Below are positions 1 to 8,315 of a DNA stretch of 10,365 nt, piece after piece (within the stretch, counting starts at the first letter, position 1; every line of letters begins with the position of its first letter). The notes beneath the pieces were generated by a model that saw only the letters and a list, made by a program, of their open reading frames with translations, searched no databases and was not told the DNA's origin. Both the position numbers and the translations under genes were made by a program. The stretch spans positions 1 to 10,365 of the forward strand of contig SPBQ01000039.1 in the NCBI GenBank assembly GCA_004525875.1, read 5' to 3'. This stretch comes from Myxococcales bacterium (lineage in GTDB: Bacteria; Desulfobacterota_B; Binatia; UBA1149; SPBQ01).

Positions 1-188
1 CGGCGGACGATGTCGATGCCCTGCGTTCGGCAGAACCCGACGCGCACCTCGTCATCGATCTTCACGGCGCGGCCGACGACGACGGTGGCGCGCGCGGCCG
101 TCCAAGTCCGGAACGCGTAGCATCCGTCCCTTTCGGCACTCTCGAGCATCGCCAGATCGCGATCGAGCTCGGCTGCGACGTCGCCCAT
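1..188 (-). CDS. Lipoate-protein ligase A-like protein (BPL/LplA/LipB fold), N-terminal part, cut by window edge
   Basis: This reading frame runs from an ATG at 188-186 off the left edge and gives 62 whole residues. Near the start is [18 protein letters not shown], which fits the family's first helix (usually N-M-A-x-D-E-A-L-L-E). It is followed by [16 protein letters not shown] and [12 protein letters not shown], which match the LplA pattern P-x-V-x-x-G-R...G-I-x-I-V-R-R that precedes the R-R-x-S-G-G-G lipoyl-AMP loop. That loop lies beyond the edge. LplA enzymes activate lipoate (or octanoate or biotin in relatives) with ATP and attach it to a lysine of E2, H or GcvH-like proteins. The family assignment rests on this N-terminal stretch only; substrate and true role cannot be read. 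The frame stays open upstream to beyond 286, but no ATG, GTG or TTG was seen there, so 188 is the best start; its ribosome site is weak. Confidence 0.66.
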   Translation of the reverse strand, partial: MGDVAAELDRDLAMLESAERDGCYAFRTWTAARATVVVGRAVKIDDEVRVGFCRTQGIDIVR

Positions 189-285
189 CGCCGGATTCTC
201 GCAGCCGTGCCGATCGAACGCGAGGGCTGCGTCCGGAACCGCGATCTTGGAACGGGCCGTGCACCGTGAGACAAGGCGGCGAAGG

Positions 286-816
286 ATGATTGTAGGGATC
301 CTCGGGCTGCAGCACGGCGATATTACCGATCAGTCGGTCGATGCGATCGTCAACGCGGCGAACGCCGGCCTGGTCGGTGGCGGAGGTGTGGACGGTGCGA
401 TCCATCGTGCCGGTGGGCCGGCGATCATGGCCGCGTGCGACCTGATTCGTGCCGAGCGCGGTGGCTGCCCGACAGGCACGGCCGTCATGACCACGGCAGG
501 GCGGCTTCACGCGCGCGCCGTGATCCACACGGCGGGACCGCGCTGGCGTGGCGGCGTCGGCGACGAGCCGCAGCTGCTCGCCTCCTGCTACCGTTCCTGC
601 CTCGAACTCGCCGCCGACAACGGCCTTCACACCGTCGCTTTTCCGTCGATCAGTACCGGCATCTATGGCTACCCGATCGAGGAGGCTGCGCGGGTTGCGC
701 TCTCGACCGTGCTCGCGGTGCTCGAGGAACGTCCGGACACGTTCACGACCGTCCGCTTCGTGCTGTTCTCCGAGGCCGACCTGGCGACCTATCGCCGCAC
801 GCTCGACTCTCTCTGA
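286..816 (+). CDS. ymdB: Macro-domain ADP-ribose hydrolase, MacroD/YmdB type
   Basis: The 176-residue product is a single macro domain from end to end. It has the family's ordered landmarks: G11-D12-I13-T14, V22-N23-A24-A25-N26, the glycine loop G31-G34 followed by V-D36-G-A-I-H-R-A-G-G, a C-P-T-G-x-A stretch, A-V-I-H-T-A-G-P, and S123-T-G-I-Y-G-Y-P130 as the phosphate-binding loop. N26 and D36 correspond to the catalytic Asn and Asp of E. coli YmdB. Family members remove ADP-ribose from acidic residues of proteins and deacetylate O-acetyl-ADP-ribose in the cytosol; the precise substrate here is unknown. The ATG at 286 fits the family N-terminus. A TTG at 247 would add 13 arginine-rich residues and is less likely. 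The gene is divergent from the lipoate-ligase-like gene, with 97 bp between them, and convergent with the DUF2889 gene. Confidence 0.93.
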   Translation: MIVGILGLQHGDITDQSVDAIVNAANAGLVGGGGVDGAIHRAGGPAIMAACDLIRAERGGCPTGTAVMTTAGRLHARAVIHTAGPRWRGGVGDEPQLLASCYRSCLELAADNGLHTVAFPSISTGIYGYPIEEAARVALSTVLAVLEERPDTFTTVRFVLFSEADLATYRRTLDSL

Positions 817-820
817 CCGA

Positions 821-859
821 CTGAGCGGTCGGCGCGGCCGGCGCCGAAGGCGGGCTCAG
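821..859. terminator. Nested hairpin between convergent genes, possible bidirectional terminator
   Basis: CTGAGC (821-826) pairs with GCTCAG (854-859), and inside it GGCGC (831-835) pairs with GCGCC (841-845). The hairpin fills the 39-bp gap between the macro gene and the convergent DUF2889 gene and includes the latter's stop codon. There is no T-run on either strand, so intrinsic termination is only suggested by position. Confidence 0.35.
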
Positions 860-1413
860 GGCAGCTTGCGGGTGGGCATGTCCTGGTCTCTGAGCTTCAC
901 GGGACTGGCATGCTCGGCGATCAGGTCCGCGTGCTCCACGTCGTAGGAGAAGCAGGTGTTGCGCATGCCGGGAATCGTCTCGAGAACGCCCCGGTGGCGT
1001 TCGCTCGGCACGTCCTCGCGCTCGCGGACCTCCTTCGGGACGCTCTGGAAATAGCGGACGAAGTGGAGCTGGTAGGCCGCCTGCGCGATTTCCACGACGA
1101 GCTCGGAGACACGATGACAGCCGCCGCGGCCGCCCACGCGCTTGCGCGCTTCCTGCGTGAAGCCGCGCCCCACACGCATCCCGACGAGCTCCTCGATGTT
1201 CGGGTGCGTCATGTTGCAGACGCTGGTGAACGGGCCGTTTCGCACCTCGGAGCGTGCGGCAAGGATCTCGAGCGAGGGGTACTCGATCTCGACCTCGGCG
1301 TGGACGTCGTGGACCTCGTCCTGCAGGAACGCTTCGATGAGGAAGCGGTCGCCGCCGAGCGGGTAGACGTTGGTTTCCTTGGTCCGGTGGTAGATGGCGC
1401 TGACTTCAGACAT
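856..1413 (-). CDS. DUF2889 family protein
   Basis: The 185-residue soluble protein has no signal peptide or membrane segment. It begins with a strand-rich part (HRTKETNVYPLGGDRFLIEAFLQD) that looks like the R-x-x-x...G-x-x-x-x-E-A-x-L-x-D opening of DUF2889. A central G-M-R-V-G-R-G-F-T follows at about residues 78-86, then a Gly-Gly-Cys-His motif at 97-100 leading into a long helix (SELVVEIAQAAYQ). A Cys-rich C-terminal portion, P-G-M-R-N-T-C, sits at 148-154. The biochemical function of the family is not known to me. The gene starts 43 bp after thiC on the same strand and may be its distal operon partner. No clear ribosome site precedes the ATG at 1413. The family call comes from recalled motif layout. 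Confidence 0.7.
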   Translation of the reverse strand: MSEVSAIYHRTKETNVYPLGGDRFLIEAFLQDEVHDVHAEVEIEYPSLEILAARSEVRNGPFTSVCNMTHPNIEELVGMRVGRGFTQEARKRVGGRGGCHRVSELVVEIAQAAYQLHFVRYFQSVPKEVREREDVPSERHRGVLETIPGMRNTCFSYDVEHADLIAEHASPVKLRDQDMPTRKLP

Positions 1414-1456
1414 CGCGCCATGCTACCGGCCGGCCCGCGGTGTGCAAGATGCGCGG

Positions 1457-4218
<2,762 letters not shown>

Positions 4219-4284
4219 TGGATGCCGGCACGATCCGCGTGGCGGTCGGCACGATACACCGGGAGGCGCGGTCGTGACAGCCGT

Positions 4285-4322
4285 CGCCCATGCCCGCGCC
4301 GAGCTCGGCGCGGGCGTGGGCG
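4285..4322. repeat. 38-bp near-perfect palindrome in a divergent promoter region
   Basis: The core is a perfect 24-bp palindrome at 4292-4315 (arm GCCCGCGCCGAG). It extends to 19-bp arms with a single mismatch (T4291 against G4316). It lies about midway in the 156-bp gap between the divergent starts at 4218 and 4375. No T-run follows on either strand, so an operator or other structural site is more likely than an intrinsic terminator. No known binding consensus was recognised. Confidence 0.6.
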
Positions 4323-4333
4323 TGGGCGTGGGC
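4312..4333 (+). repeat. GGGCGT hexamer tandem repeat
   Basis: Three full GGGCGT units (4312, 4318, 4324) and a partial fourth overlap the right arm of the palindrome. The run may be a slippage-prone tract or simple low-complexity sequence. Confidence 0.6.
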
Positions 4334-4341
4334 TGGGTTGA

Positions 4342-4357
4342 CCCGACCCGCGTCGGG
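4342..4357 (+). repeat. Short hairpin just upstream of the redoxin-fusion start
   Basis: CCCGAC (4342-4347) pairs with GTCGGG (4352-4357) across a 4-nt loop. It ends 17 bases before the GTG start at 4375 and could lie in the 5' leader of that mRNA, where no clear Shine-Dalgarno is seen. Confidence 0.35.
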
Positions 4358-4374
4358 CGGGCCAAGATCACGCC

Positions 4375-5931
4375 GTGCTCGATCCCGGTGAACGTGCCCC
4401 CGATTTCGATCTCGCCGCGGTGGGGGGTGGGTCCACGTCGCTCGCCGACCTCATCGAGGACGGCGGCGCGCTGCTCGTCTTCGTCGAGCGCGACTGCCCG
4501 ACGTCGCGTCTGACCCTCGAACGCCTCGAGCCGCTGCGCGAGGCGCTCGCTGGTGCCGGCGTCCGTCTGACCGCCGTTCATCAGGACCCCGTGTCGGTGG
4601 CCGCACGGACGATGCGCGACTGCGGAGCGCGCTACGCCGCGCTCGCCGAGGCCCCACCGTTCGCCACCGCCGATTCGTTCGGCGTGCGCACCGTGCCGAC
4701 GGCGTTTCTCGTCGGCCGCGATGGAATGGTCCTGGACGCGGTCGAGGGCTGGTGCCGCGACGACTACGCGCGAATCACGCGGCGAGTGCTCGACGACGCG
4801 GGAGCAGGCGGAACCGTGGACATCACGAGCGAGCCGCCGCTGGTCAAGCCCGGCTGCGGCGCGAAGAACACACTGCCCGTCGAGTTGCAGGGCGCCGGTG
4901 CCGATACTGCCGAGGGGAGCGCCGGTTTCGACGAGCTCGAGGACATGTTCGAGCGCGGATGGACTGACGGCCTCCCGGTCGTGCCTCCGACGCGTCCGCG
5001 CGTTCGTCGAATGCTCGGTGCGCACAAGGGGGCTCGCTCACTCGGTCCGGTGCCGCCCGGCATGGGTGAGCTGACGCTGGAGCGTCTGGCCGTGTGCGCC
5101 GTGCTCGCCGGTTGTCGGTCCGACTACTTCGACGTCGTTCTGGCGGGCGCCGAGGCCATGCTCGATCCGGCGTTCAACCTTCACGGTATGACGAACACGA
5201 CCCACACCACGGGCGCGGTGTTCATCGTCAACGGCCCCGTGCGCGAGACCATCGAGATGAACTCGGGCATCAACGCGATGGGCGGCTGGAACCGCGCCAA
5301 CGCGACGATCGGTCGCGCGCTGCGCCTGGTATCCGGGCTCACCGGCCAGGGCCGGCCCGGCACGCTGGATCGCTCCGCGCTCGGCCAGCCGGGGAAGATC
5401 TCGTTCTGCTTCGCCGAGAACGAGGAGGCGAGCCCGTGGGAGCCGCTGTCGGTCACGCGCGGCTTCGAGCCTGGCGTGAGCACGGTCACGGTGTTCTCCG
5501 GCGACGCGCCGTTCTCGGTGTCGGATCACTACAGCCGCGACCCGGAAACGGTTGCGAAGACGATCGCGCTGGCCGGTGCGGCAGCGTTCTCGCCGCACGT
5601 CTATCCGGTCGCAGCCGAGACGGTGTTCGTGATCTCGCCGGAGCACGCGGCCACGTTCGCCGCCGCGGGCTGGAGCAAGCGCGATGTCGCCGAGCGCATC
5701 TTCGAGGGCTCGAAGAAGACCGTCGCCGAGCTGCTCGCCGGCGGCGGCGAGCAGGGTCCGTTCACGGCCGCGATGAAGCCGGAAGAGGTGCTCGCCAAGT
5801 GGTCGATCCCCGACGAGGTGATCATCGTCGTGACCGGCGGAGCGGCGGGTCGGTTCTCCGCGGTGCTGCCGCCGTGGGTCGGCTACGGCCTCGGCTCCAG
5901 CATGGTCACCAGGCCCGTCAGGGCCGCATGA
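4375..5931 (+). CDS. Redoxin (AhpC/TSA-like) domain fused to a large unrecognised domain; partner of the UGSC selenoprotein
   Basis: The product has 518 residues. Residues 1 to about 140 are a thioredoxin-fold redoxin: G-E-R-A-P-D-F at 5-11, F-V-E-R-D-C41-P-T-S44 at the active site, and G-V-R-T-V-P-T-A-F-L-V around the cis-proline. The second position of the usual CxxC is Ser, so this is a one-cysteine, peroxiredoxin-like site. After a linker with P-G-C161-G comes a domain of about 325 residues that I do not recognise, with conserved-looking blocks GWTDGLPVVPPTRPRVRRML (about 196-215), T-N-T-T-H-T-T-G-A-V-F-I-V-N-G-P, R-A-N-A-T-I-G-R-A and a late G-W-S-K-R-D. No signal peptide or membrane helix is evident. 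The GTG at 4375 is the only possible start after an in-frame stop at 4339. Its stop lies 30 bases before the selenoprotein start, so the two are probably co-transcribed. A thiol peroxidase or reductase role is inferred from the first domain only. Confidence 0.8.
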   Translation: MLDPGERAPDFDLAAVGGGSTSLADLIEDGGALLVFVERDCPTSRLTLERLEPLREALAGAGVRLTAVHQDPVSVAARTMRDCGARYAALAEAPPFATADSFGVRTVPTAFLVGRDGMVLDAVEGWCRDDYARITRRVLDDAGAGGTVDITSEPPLVKPGCGAKNTLPVELQGAGADTAEGSAGFDELEDMFERGWTDGLPVVPPTRPRVRRMLGAHKGARSLGPVPPGMGELTLERLAVCAVLAGCRSDYFDVVLAGAEAMLDPAFNLHGMTNTTHTTGAVFIVNGPVRETIEMNSGINAMGGWNRANATIGRALRLVSGLTGQGRPGTLDRSALGQPGKISFCFAENEEASPWEPLSVTRGFEPGVSTVTVFSGDAPFSVSDHYSRDPETVAKTIALAGAAAFSPHVYPVAAETVFVISPEHAATFAAAGWSKRDVAERIFEGSKKTVAELLAGGGEQGPFTAAMKPEEVLAKWSIPDEVIIVVTGGAAGRFSAVLPPWVGYGLGSSMVTRPVRAA

Positions 5932-5947
5932 AACACGAGCGTAGTTG

Positions 5948-5953
5948 AAGGAG
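5948..5953 (+). promoter_or_regulatory. Ribosome binding site of the UGSC selenoprotein gene
   Basis: AAGGAG with an 8-nt spacer precedes the ATG at 5962. It shows that the selenoprotein is translated from its own start rather than as an extension of the upstream frame. Confidence 0.75.
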
Positions 5954-5961
5954 AACCTCCC

Positions 5962-6483
5962 ATGGACGATCTGATCAGCCCTTTCGACGATCGCGTGCTC
6001 GAGGCCGTGCCGCGCGCGCGACGTCTGGACACACTTGCGGGACGCCGCGTGACCCTGCTCTCGATCTCCAAGCCGAAGTCGGCCGAGTTCCTCGACGAGC
6101 TCGAGCGGTTGCTGACCGAGGAGCATGGCGCGAGCGTTAGCCGCGCACAGAAGCCGACGTTCACGCGCCCAGCGCCGACCGAGATGGTGGACGAAGTGAT
6201 CCGCGGCAGCGATGCCGTCATCGAAGCCCTGGCTGATTGAGGATCGTGCGTGTCGTGCAGTGTGCACGACGTCGTCCGGTTCGAGAAGGCGGGGGTCCCT
6301 GCCGTCAACATCGGCACCGACGCCTTCATCGATGAGGCGGTGGAACAATCTCGCTTGCTCGGCATGCCCGATTACGAGATGGTCTGGCTCCCCCATCCGG
6401 TCGCGACGCTCGACGAGGACGGTGTCCGTGAGCTCTCACGGCGCACTGCAGACCGGGTGGTGGCGATGCTGACCTCGCCGTGA
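5962..6483 (+). CDS. UGSC-family selenoprotein; in-frame TGA at 6238-6240 read as selenocysteine
   Basis: Read through the TGA, the product has 173 residues with Sec at 93. The first half carries a Rossmann-like start (L-A-G-R-R-V-T-L-L-S-I-S-K-P-K-S, about 25-40), R-A-Q-K-P-T-F-T-R-P-A-P and S-D-A-V-I-E-A-L-A-D. The TGA follows directly and is continued by G-S-C96-V-S-C99-S-V-H-D, then G-V-P-A-V-N-I-G-T-D-A-F and V-W-L-P-H-P. This is the layout of UGSC-containing proteins, first noted as selenoproteins in ocean metagenomes; their reaction is not established. A SECIS-like hairpin follows the TGA, the frame is otherwise open to 6481, and the downstream half lacks its own ribosome site. The Sec and nearby Cys suggest a selenol-thiol redox centre. 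Translation needs SelA, SelB, SelC and SelD from elsewhere in the genome. If Sec were not inserted, a 92-residue stub without the motif would result. Confidence 0.9.
6241..6277 (+). promoter_or_regulatory. Bacterial SECIS element downstream of the selenocysteine TGA
   Basis: Immediately after the TGA, GTCGTGC (6252-6258) and GCACGAC (6264-6270) form a perfect 7-bp stem around the 5-nt loop AGTGT, with two G-U pairs able to extend it (6250-6251 with 6271-6272). A GGA (6241-6243) and TCC (6275-6277) may close a lower stem. The loop GU falls at bases 20-21 after the UGA, the same offset I count for the essential loop GU in E. coli fdhF. Bacterial SelB recognises such a hairpin within the coding sequence. 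Confidence 0.82.
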
Positions 6484-7289
6484 AGATCATCTCCTGGAAC
6501 GTCAACGGGATCCGCGCATGCATCAAGAAGGGGCTGCTCGACTGGATCGAGAAGACGAGCCCGGAGATCCTCTGCGTCCAGGAGACGAAGGCCACCGAGG
6601 ACCAGCTCACGAACAAGGACCGTGAGCGCATCGAGCAGCTCGGCTACCACGCCTACTGGCACTCGGCCGAGCGCAAGGGCTACAGCGGTGTCGCGACGCT
6701 GTGCAAGACCGAGCCGCTGTTCGTCACGCGCGGCGTCCCGTTCGAGCGCGGCGAGGGACGCGTGATCGTCACCGAGCACGGCGACTTCACGCTCTATAAC
6801 ATCTACTTTCCCAACGGGCGTCAGCGCGAGGACGGCCCGGATCCCGAGCGCCTCGAGTTCAAGCTCGAGTTCTACGACACGCTGCTGCACGTCCTCGAGG
6901 AAGAGCGGGCCGAGGGCAAAAATCTCATCATTTCGGGCGACTGGAACACGGCGCTCACCGAGATCGACATTGCGCGGCCAAAGGAAAACGAGGGTGTCAC
7001 CGGTTTCCTGCCCATCGAGCGCGAAGCCCTTCAGAAGTACGTCGACCATGGCTACGTCGACACGTTTCGCCACTTCCACCCGGCCGCCGGCTACGAGGGC
7101 GTGAAACCGGAGAAGCGCGACTACAGCTGGTGGACGTACCGGGCCGGTGCGCGCGATCGCAACATCGGCTGGCGCATCGACTACCACTTCGTCAACGAGG
7201 AGCTACTCCCGAACGTCAAGTCGGCCGAGATCTGGCCGGCGGTGATGGGCTCGGATCACTGTCCGGTGGTTGTCGAGCTGAAGCGGTAG
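6480..7289 (+). CDS. xthA: Exodeoxyribonuclease III (AP endonuclease, ExoIII family)
   Basis: The 269-residue product matches ExoIII in length and in every catalytic block: I-S-W-N7-V-N-G-I-R, Q-E35-T-K-A (metal-binding Glu), Y-N-I-Y-F-P-N-G, G-D154-W-N156-T-A (catalytic Asp and Asn), S-W-W-T-Y-R, W-R-I-D-Y-H-F-V and G-S-D259-H260-C-P-V. These enzymes nick DNA 5' of abasic sites and trim blocked 3' ends during base excision repair, using Mg2+. The GTG start overlaps the selenoprotein stop in a GTGA arrangement, which implies translational coupling to it; there is no better start. G-D-W-N replaces the commoner G-D-F-N, a conservative change. Placement behind a redoxin and a selenoprotein suggests repair of oxidative DNA damage as part of the same response, though the grouping could be incidental. 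Confidence 0.97.
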   Translation: MKIISWNVNGIRACIKKGLLDWIEKTSPEILCVQETKATEDQLTNKDRERIEQLGYHAYWHSAERKGYSGVATLCKTEPLFVTRGVPFERGEGRVIVTEHGDFTLYNIYFPNGRQREDGPDPERLEFKLEFYDTLLHVLEEERAEGKNLIISGDWNTALTEIDIARPKENEGVTGFLPIEREALQKYVDHGYVDTFRHFHPAAGYEGVKPEKRDYSWWTYRAGARDRNIGWRIDYHFVNEELLPNVKSAEIWPAVMGSDHCPVVVELKR

Positions 7290-7296
7290 CCGATAC

Positions 7297-7315
7297 GGGC
7301 ACCTCGAGAGGGCCC
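7297..7315 (+). terminator. Hairpin after xthA, weak terminator candidate
   Basis: GGGC (7297-7300) pairs with GCCC (7312-7315), and CCTC (7302-7305) faces GAGG (7308-7311) beside a bulged A. It begins 8 bases after the xthA stop. There is no T-run, so it may only be a structured 3' end. Confidence 0.3.
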
Positions 7316-7369
7316 GATGGTCCTACCCCGATGGGGGGCAGGTGAATGGCCGGGGCGCCGACGATCGCG

Positions 7370-7399
7370 TTGTCCGGTCACTCCGACCCATGTTAACAT
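7370..7399 (+). promoter_or_regulatory. Candidate promoter for the cysteine-rich protein gene
   Basis: TTGTCC (7370-7375) and TAACAT (7394-7399) are 18 bases apart, about 80 bases upstream of the start at 7477. The -10-like part lies in a perfect 10-bp palindrome, ATGTTAACAT (7390-7399), an AT-rich island in otherwise GC-rich sequence. Matches to the sigma-70 consensus are only moderate. Confidence 0.3.
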
Positions 7400-7476
7400 T
7401 GAAGCCGGGCGTCCGTTCCCGCCCCTCTGTACAGGTGATTGCGATCCACACCGACGAACACAGGAGACTGCACTAC

Positions 7477-8214
7477 ATGAGAGTCGACACCCACACCGTC
7501 CGCAAGGCCCCGATGCTGCTCACGGCTTCACTTGGTCTGCTGATCGTACTCACCCCGGCCGCCGCCGAGGCTCAGACCTGCAGCAGCGTCTGCAACCAGG
7601 TGCGCCGCGCCTGCAACCATGCTGCGAAGGGCATGTCGAAGGCTGCGCGTATCACTTGTACGGAGAACGTCGGCACTTGTCGGGACGACTGCGAGACCAA
7701 CGCTTCAACGTGTCCTGGCGACTGCGACGCCGCGAGCGCCACGTGTGCTGCCGCTTGCGCGACCGCTCCCGATGCGACCGCGTGCGAAGCCGACTGTGCC
7801 GCCGCGCTCGCGCAGTGTGTGGACGACTGCACCAACTGCGATGCCAACTGTCTCACGACCGGTGTCACCTGCAAGAACGAAGCGAAGGCCGCTCGCGACG
7901 CCATGCGTGAAGTCTGCAGCGGAGCGCGCGATATCTGCGACGGGAGCTGCGAAGAGCCGATCGACCGTGGTTGCGTCCATGACTGCACGACCGACGAGCA
8001 CGGATGCCGTGACGATGCCAAGCGAACGGAAGTTGGGTGCAAGAAGGGCTGTGCCAAGGGTAGCGCCGCGAAAAGCTGCATCCGCACCTGCCGCAAGGAT
8101 AACAATCTCGAGCAGCAGGCCTGCGAGGACCTGACGGTCCTGTGTTATGCGGGCTGCATCGGTGTGGATCTCACGCCGCCGCCGGTTACCACGCCCACCA
8201 CCATGGCGCCGTAA
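7477..8214 (+). CDS. Exported cysteine-rich repeat protein, unknown function
   Basis: I do not recognise this 245-residue protein as a named family. Residues 1 to about 33 are a Sec signal peptide: basic start, hydrophobic core LLTASLGLLIVLTPAA, probable cut after A-E-A. The mature part contains 30 cysteines, an even number consistent with a fully disulfide-bonded extracytoplasmic fold. They follow a repeating C-x6/7-C-x3-C rhythm of about 11 residues (for example CTENVGTCRDDC, CETNASTCPGDC, CDAASATCAAAC), rich in Ala, Asp and Thr, which suggests stacked short helices with regular disulfides. The protein ends in a Pro/Thr-rich tail (TPPPVTTPTTMAP). The ATG at 7477 is chosen because AGGAG lies 10 nt before it and the signal peptide starts there; an in-frame start at 7342 would add 45 arginine-rich residues. 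A strong terminator follows. Confidence 0.8.
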   Translation: MRVDTHTVRKAPMLLTASLGLLIVLTPAAAEAQTCSSVCNQVRRACNHAAKGMSKAARITCTENVGTCRDDCETNASTCPGDCDAASATCAAACATAPDATACEADCAAALAQCVDDCTNCDANCLTTGVTCKNEAKAARDAMREVCSGARDICDGSCEEPIDRGCVHDCTTDEHGCRDDAKRTEVGCKKGCAKGSAAKSCIRTCRKDNNLEQQACEDLTVLCYAGCIGVDLTPPPVTTPTTMAP

Positions 8215-8250
8215 CGCGAAGGATCGTGAGAGCTCGAGCGCGGTAAAGAG

Positions 8251-8284
8251 AAGGCCGCCGGACGAGATGTCCGGCGGCCTTTTT
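8251..8284. terminator. Strong intrinsic terminator shared by two convergent genes
   Basis: GGCCGCCGGAC (8253-8263) and its exact complement (8269-8279) form an 11-bp stem around GAGAT, followed on the plus strand by TTTTT (8280-8284). It lies 36 bases after the cysteine-rich gene's stop. On the minus strand the stem is followed by TTCTCTTT, so it may also end the convergent gene that stops at 8316. Confidence 0.92.
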
Positions 8285-8315
8285 CGTGTCCGGGATAGGC
8301 GGCAGAGGCTCGCGT

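Noticed and set aside
4219..5025. Upstream extension of the cyclodeaminase-family gene into a 605-residue protein
   Set aside because: The extra 269 residues are low-complexity Arg/Ala/Gly-rich antisense of the redoxin gene; the family N-terminus begins at 4218.
5038..6396. 452-residue minus-strand frame opposite the redoxin and selenoprotein genes
   Set aside because: It is antisense to well-supported coding sequence and has typical shadow composition.
6250..6483. A separate 77-residue gene starting at GTG 6250
   Set aside because: It has no ribosome site, starts inside the SECIS stem and is simply the C-terminal half of the UGSC selenoprotein in the same frame.
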